Origin: CALFCE01 sp964411665
GTDB taxonomy: Bacteria > Pseudomonadota > Gammaproteobacteria > Granulosicoccales > Granulosicoccaceae
Assembly: GCA_964411665.1 (NCBI GenBank)
Contig: CAYPMR010000007.1
Coordinates: 22,332-86,331, forward strand
Reading direction: 5' to 3'
Length of the DNA: 64,000 nt
A program made the position numbers and the translations under genes. Below are positions 61,423-64,000 of the stretch, one piece after another (the stretch's first letter is position 1; every line of letters starts with the position of its first letter). The notes under the pieces were generated by a model. The model had not been told where the DNA came from. It ran no database searches and saw only the letters and a list, made by a program, of their open reading frames with translations.

Positions 61423-62754
61423 ATGAATCGTATCCTGATCATCGAAGACGAGGAGGTAATTCGCAAGCAACTGTCGAAACTGCTTGAACGTAACAACTAT
61501 GTTGTTAACGGCGTGTCCACCATAGAAGAGGCCACTGCATCCGAGCCAGATTCCCATGATTTGATTCTTGCTGATATCAGACTACCGGGCGCGCCAGGCA
61601 CTGACATACTCGCCAGTGCGCAACATGCGCCCGTGGTTATCATGACCAGCCATGCCAGTGTACGCTCGGCTGTTGACTCAATGAAACTGGGTGCTGTCGA
61701 CTACATCTCCAAGCCTTTTGACCACGCTGAATTATTACTCGTTATAGAACGTTCTCTTCGGCAAAATCGTCTCTCGGTGCAAAACGCTGCCATGCGACGG
61801 GATTTACGCCGAGCGTTACCGGATGTCGATTTCGAAACACGCAACTCATCTGTCAATACACTGAAAAAGTCTTTTGAAAATCTGCCTGAAAATGCTGCAT
61901 GTATTTATTTGTATGGTGAACGTGGCAGTGGACGGGAATTATTGGCCCGCTCGATACATGAGAACAGTGACCGTGCAGGCGGTCCACTTGTTATTGCTGA
62001 TATCCCCGCCTATGAGCCACAGAACCTTGAAGCTTTGCTGTTTGGCAATCGCACAGCAACCCCTGATATTGCAGATGATGCGCCCGTTAACAGTACCGGC
62101 TTTGGTCTGCTAAGAGAGGCGCATGCCGGTACCCTGGTATTAAGAAATGCCATTGCCTTGCCACATTCAACACAGGAGTTACTCTGCAACTGGCTTGAAG
62201 AAGGACTATCTCTAACAGCTCGCACGGAACATCGGTCCCATGATATACGTCTGGTTATCCTGAATGTCGACAACCTGGCTCAAGCCGTTAGTGACAACGA
62301 CCTTAGTCCTCGATTCGCTCAACTTTTTGATGATTATCAATTCTGGGTTCCGCCACTGCGTGAGCGACCTGAAGACACTGAGGCCCTTGCTCAACACTTC
62401 TTGCAGCAATTCGCACAGCGCTATCGCAAACGTTCTATCGTTTTGTCAGCAGACGCCTTGCAGGCCCTGCAGGCCTACCACTGGCCAGGCAACGTGACGG
62501 AGTTACGCAGTGTGATCGAGCGAGCAGTCCTTTCAGTCAATACCAGTGACATCGAACCCGTACATCTGGGGCTCAATACAAACAGCGATGGTCAGACAGG
62601 CGTTGCGCTCGATTTGAGTCTCGATAGTTACTTCAGATATTTTGTGCTGCAACATCAGGGATATCTGTCGGAAACCGAGCTGGCGCAAAAGCTGGGTATA
62701 AGCCGCAAAGCACTGTGGGAGCGGCGACAGAAGATGGATTTGCCACGAAATTGA
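61423..62754 (+). CDS. NtrC-family response regulator with degenerate ATPase domain (CbrB-like position)
   Basis: 443 residues. Receiver domain with phospho-Asp51 (LADIRLPG) and Lys97. The AAA+ region keeps the outline of sigma54 activators (LRERPEDTEALAQHFLQQF; YHWPGNVTELRSVIERAVL) but has lost key parts: Walker A is GERGSGRE with Arg171 for Lys, the GAFTGA sigma54 loop is replaced by an unrelated stretch after LFGNR, and Walker B reads TLVLRNAIALP with Arg-Asn for Asp-Glu. A C-terminal Fis-type helix-turn-helix is intact (SETELAQKLGISRKALWERR). ATP hydrolysis and sigma54 contact look impossible. Starts five bases after the kinase gene. Confidence 0.9.
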   Translation: MNRILIIEDEEVIRKQLSKLLERNNYVVNGVSTIEEATASEPDSHDLILADIRLPGAPGTDILASAQHAPVVIMTSHASVRSAVDSMKLGAVDYISKPFDHAELLLVIERSLRQNRLSVQNAAMRRDLRRALPDVDFETRNSSVNTLKKSFENLPENAACIYLYGERGSGRELLARSIHENSDRAGGPLVIADIPAYEPQNLEALLFGNRTATPDIADDAPVNSTGFGLLREAHAGTLVLRNAIALPHSTQELLCNWLEEGLSLTARTEHRSHDIRLVILNVDNLAQAVSDNDLSPRFAQLFDDYQFWVPPLRERPEDTEALAQHFLQQFAQRYRKRSIVLSADALQALQAYHWPGNVTELRSVIERAVLSVNTSDIEPVHLGLNTNSDGQTGVALDLSLDSYFRYFVLQHQGYLSETELAQKLGISRKALWERRQKMDLPRN

Positions 62755-62897
62755 ACGTTTCAAAAGGTGCGCTATCGCCAGGTTAGGGTCATTTAGTGAT
62801 CGCCATCACCTCACCATAAATATTTAATTAACTAAAAATAGTCATATAAATCAAATGGTTAATATTTTATACTCGGACTCGTTCAAAATCTCCAGCA

Positions 62898-62927
62898 TCC
62901 GGCTGTTTATTCCGGCGAGGTGCCGGA
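62898..62927 (+). promoter_or_regulatory. Alternative hairpins in the acs leader
   Basis: TCCGGC occurs twice (62898-62903 and 62911-62916) before one GCCGGA (62922-62927). Either copy can pair with it; the near one gives a tight 6-bp stem with loop GAGGT. About 60 bases before the acs ATG. A -10-like TATACT lies upstream (about 62871). Confidence 0.4.
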
Positions 62928-62985
62928 GTAAAATTCCATCGGCCAAAAAATCCAGTCAATCAAAGCTAAACCCAGGAATCAGTAA

Positions 62986-64000
62986 ATGTCCGAAGACAAA
63001 ATCTATCCAGTAACGGAAGACGCAAAAGATGCGCTGATCAACCGCGAACAGTACGATGAAATGTACGCACGGTCAGTCGAAGACCCGGATGCTTTCTGGG
63101 CTGAGCAGGCAGAAAAGCATATCGACTGGTTCAAAACATGGGATCAGGTTCAGGAATGGGATTACAACAAAGCCGAAATCGAATGGTTCAAGGGTGCAAA
63201 GGTCAATGTTGCGTACAACTGCCTTGACAGGCATCTGGAAAAGCGCGGTGATCAGACAGCAATCATTTGGGAAGGCGACGATCCGGGTGAAGACAGACAT
63301 ATCACTTACCGGGAACTACATACTGAAGTCTGCAAATTTGCCAACGCATTAAAAGGCCTGGGTGTAAAAAAAGGCGATCGCGTTTGTATCTATATGCCAA
63401 TGGTGCCGGAAGTGGCGGTAGCCATGCTTGCAACTGTCAGGATAGGCGCAGTGCATTCAGTGGTTTTTGGCGGGTTCTCACCTGAAGCATTGAAAGACAG
63501 AATCATCGATTCAGAATGTTCCATTGTTATTACCGCTGATCAGGGCCTTCGCGGTGGCAAGAAAACACCCCTTAAGAGCAACGTTGATCTGGCATGTGAA
63601 GGCACAGACTGCGTACGCAAGGTTGTCGTACTGAAGCGTGGTGGCGAAGAAGTTGAATGGGCTGACGGGCGCGATGTCTGGTATCACGACCTTGTTGAAG
63701 GCGCGAGTGAAGACTGCCCCGCAGCTGAAATGGATGCAGAGGACAATTTGTTTATCCTCTATACATCGGGTTCAACCGGTAAACCCAAAGGCGTGTTGCA
63801 CACCAGCGGAGGCTACATACTCTACGCTGCAATGACGCACCGTTATGTCTTTGATTACAAAGATGGCGACATTTACTGGTGTACAGCTGATGTTGGCTGG
63901 GTCACCGGACACTCATACATTGTCTACGGGCCACTTGCCAACGGCGCCACAACACTCATGTTCGAAGGTGTACCCACCTACCCTGACGCCAGTCGTTTCT
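62986..64000 (+). CDS. acs: Acetyl-CoA synthetase, 3' end outside window
   Basis: First 338 residues of an Acs of ~650. ATG eight bases after AGGA. Acs/ACAS N-terminal domain (FWAEQAEKHIDWFKTWDQV), then the AMP-binding core: the P-loop motif LFILYTSGSTGKPKGVLHTS, GAVHSVVFGGFSPEALKDRI and WCTADVGWVTGHSYIVYGPL. Makes acetyl-CoA from acetate, ATP and CoA. Follows the CbrA/CrbS-like pair, consistent with control of acetate use by that system. Confidence 0.97.
   Translation, partial: MSEDKIYPVTEDAKDALINREQYDEMYARSVEDPDAFWAEQAEKHIDWFKTWDQVQEWDYNKAEIEWFKGAKVNVAYNCLDRHLEKRGDQTAIIWEGDDPGEDRHITYRELHTEVCKFANALKGLGVKKGDRVCIYMPMVPEVAVAMLATVRIGAVHSVVFGGFSPEALKDRIIDSECSIVITADQGLRGGKKTPLKSNVDLACEGTDCVRKVVVLKRGGEEVEWADGRDVWYHDLVEGASEDCPAAEMDAEDNLFILYTSGSTGKPKGVLHTSGGYILYAAMTHRYVFDYKDGDIYWCTADVGWVTGHSYIVYGPLANGATTLMFEGVPTYPDASRF

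Overview
The window reads as a chromosomal segment of a free-living, probably aquatic, gammaproteobacterium outside the Enterobacterales. The gyrA-ubiG-yciK-like neighbourhood, efp-epmA, a CbrA/CbrB-like pair, dksA-gluQ, dapC-dapD-yffB, yoaA-tsaB and guaB-guaA are all arrangements known from Pseudomonas and its relatives. Genus cannot be fixed from the sequence. I see no rRNA, tRNA or CRISPR array.

Layout. 1-5.2 kb: pheA (cut by the window edge, with an eroded chorismate mutase domain) overlaps gyrA; ubiG is divergent and a 42-residue membrane protein follows. 5.4-11.7 kb: an NDUFAF6-like squalene-synthase-fold protein, a YciK-like SDR, a HlyU-like protein, a lytic-transglycosylase-like lipoprotein, prmB, a Sco1 plus PCu(A)C copper pair, and psd. 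11.7-15.7 kb: efp-epmA with a coupled HExxH protein, divergent from a REC-PAS-degenerate-EAL (FimX-like) protein. 16-19.2 kb: a secreted molybdopterin-fold protein coupled to a hybrid histidine kinase, then an Hsp20 gene with a sigma32-type promoter and a ROSE-type thermometer. 19.5-26.5 kb: GFA-like protein, parC, pgi, a stand-alone GyrB-type Toprim protein and a PlsB-like acyltransferase. 26.5-34.5 kb: GMC oxidoreductase, LigI-like hydrolase, DCC thioredoxin-like protein, DUF1415, mltF, dapC-dapD-yffB.

34.5-39.3 kb is a foreign insertion. A 4.7-kb segment has matching inverted ends built from repeated ACCAAGC boxes and is flanked by a 25-bp perfect direct repeat that includes the yffB stop codon. 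It holds a dead ISNCY/IS1202-type transposase (three in-frame stops) and passengers: a lipoprotein, a HigBA-like toxin-antitoxin pair, a DUF1629/Imm11-like orphan immunity protein and one unknown gene. It looks like an insertion sequence that carried cargo and then decayed.

39.4-49 kb returns to core or catabolic genes: enolase-superfamily enzyme, TTC38-like TPR protein, murQ, PaaI thioesterase, glutamate-synthase-like FMN protein, GNAT, tsaB, yoaA and a TPR lipoprotein. A 185-bp imperfect palindrome lies at 49.2 kb. 49.5-52.6 kb is a three-gene envelope operon (thrombospondin type-3 repeat protein with a C-terminal sorting-like tail, an OmpA porin-like protein, an OmpA lipoprotein). 52.7-58.1 kb: guaB-guaA and, divergently, a DksA fused to a long histone-H1-like Lys/Ala tail, then gluQ. 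58.2-64 kb: small membrane protein, SSS-transporter/histidine kinase (CbrA/CrbS-like), an NtrC-family regulator with an eroded ATPase site, and acs (cut by the window edge), which together suggest an acetate or carbon-source switch.
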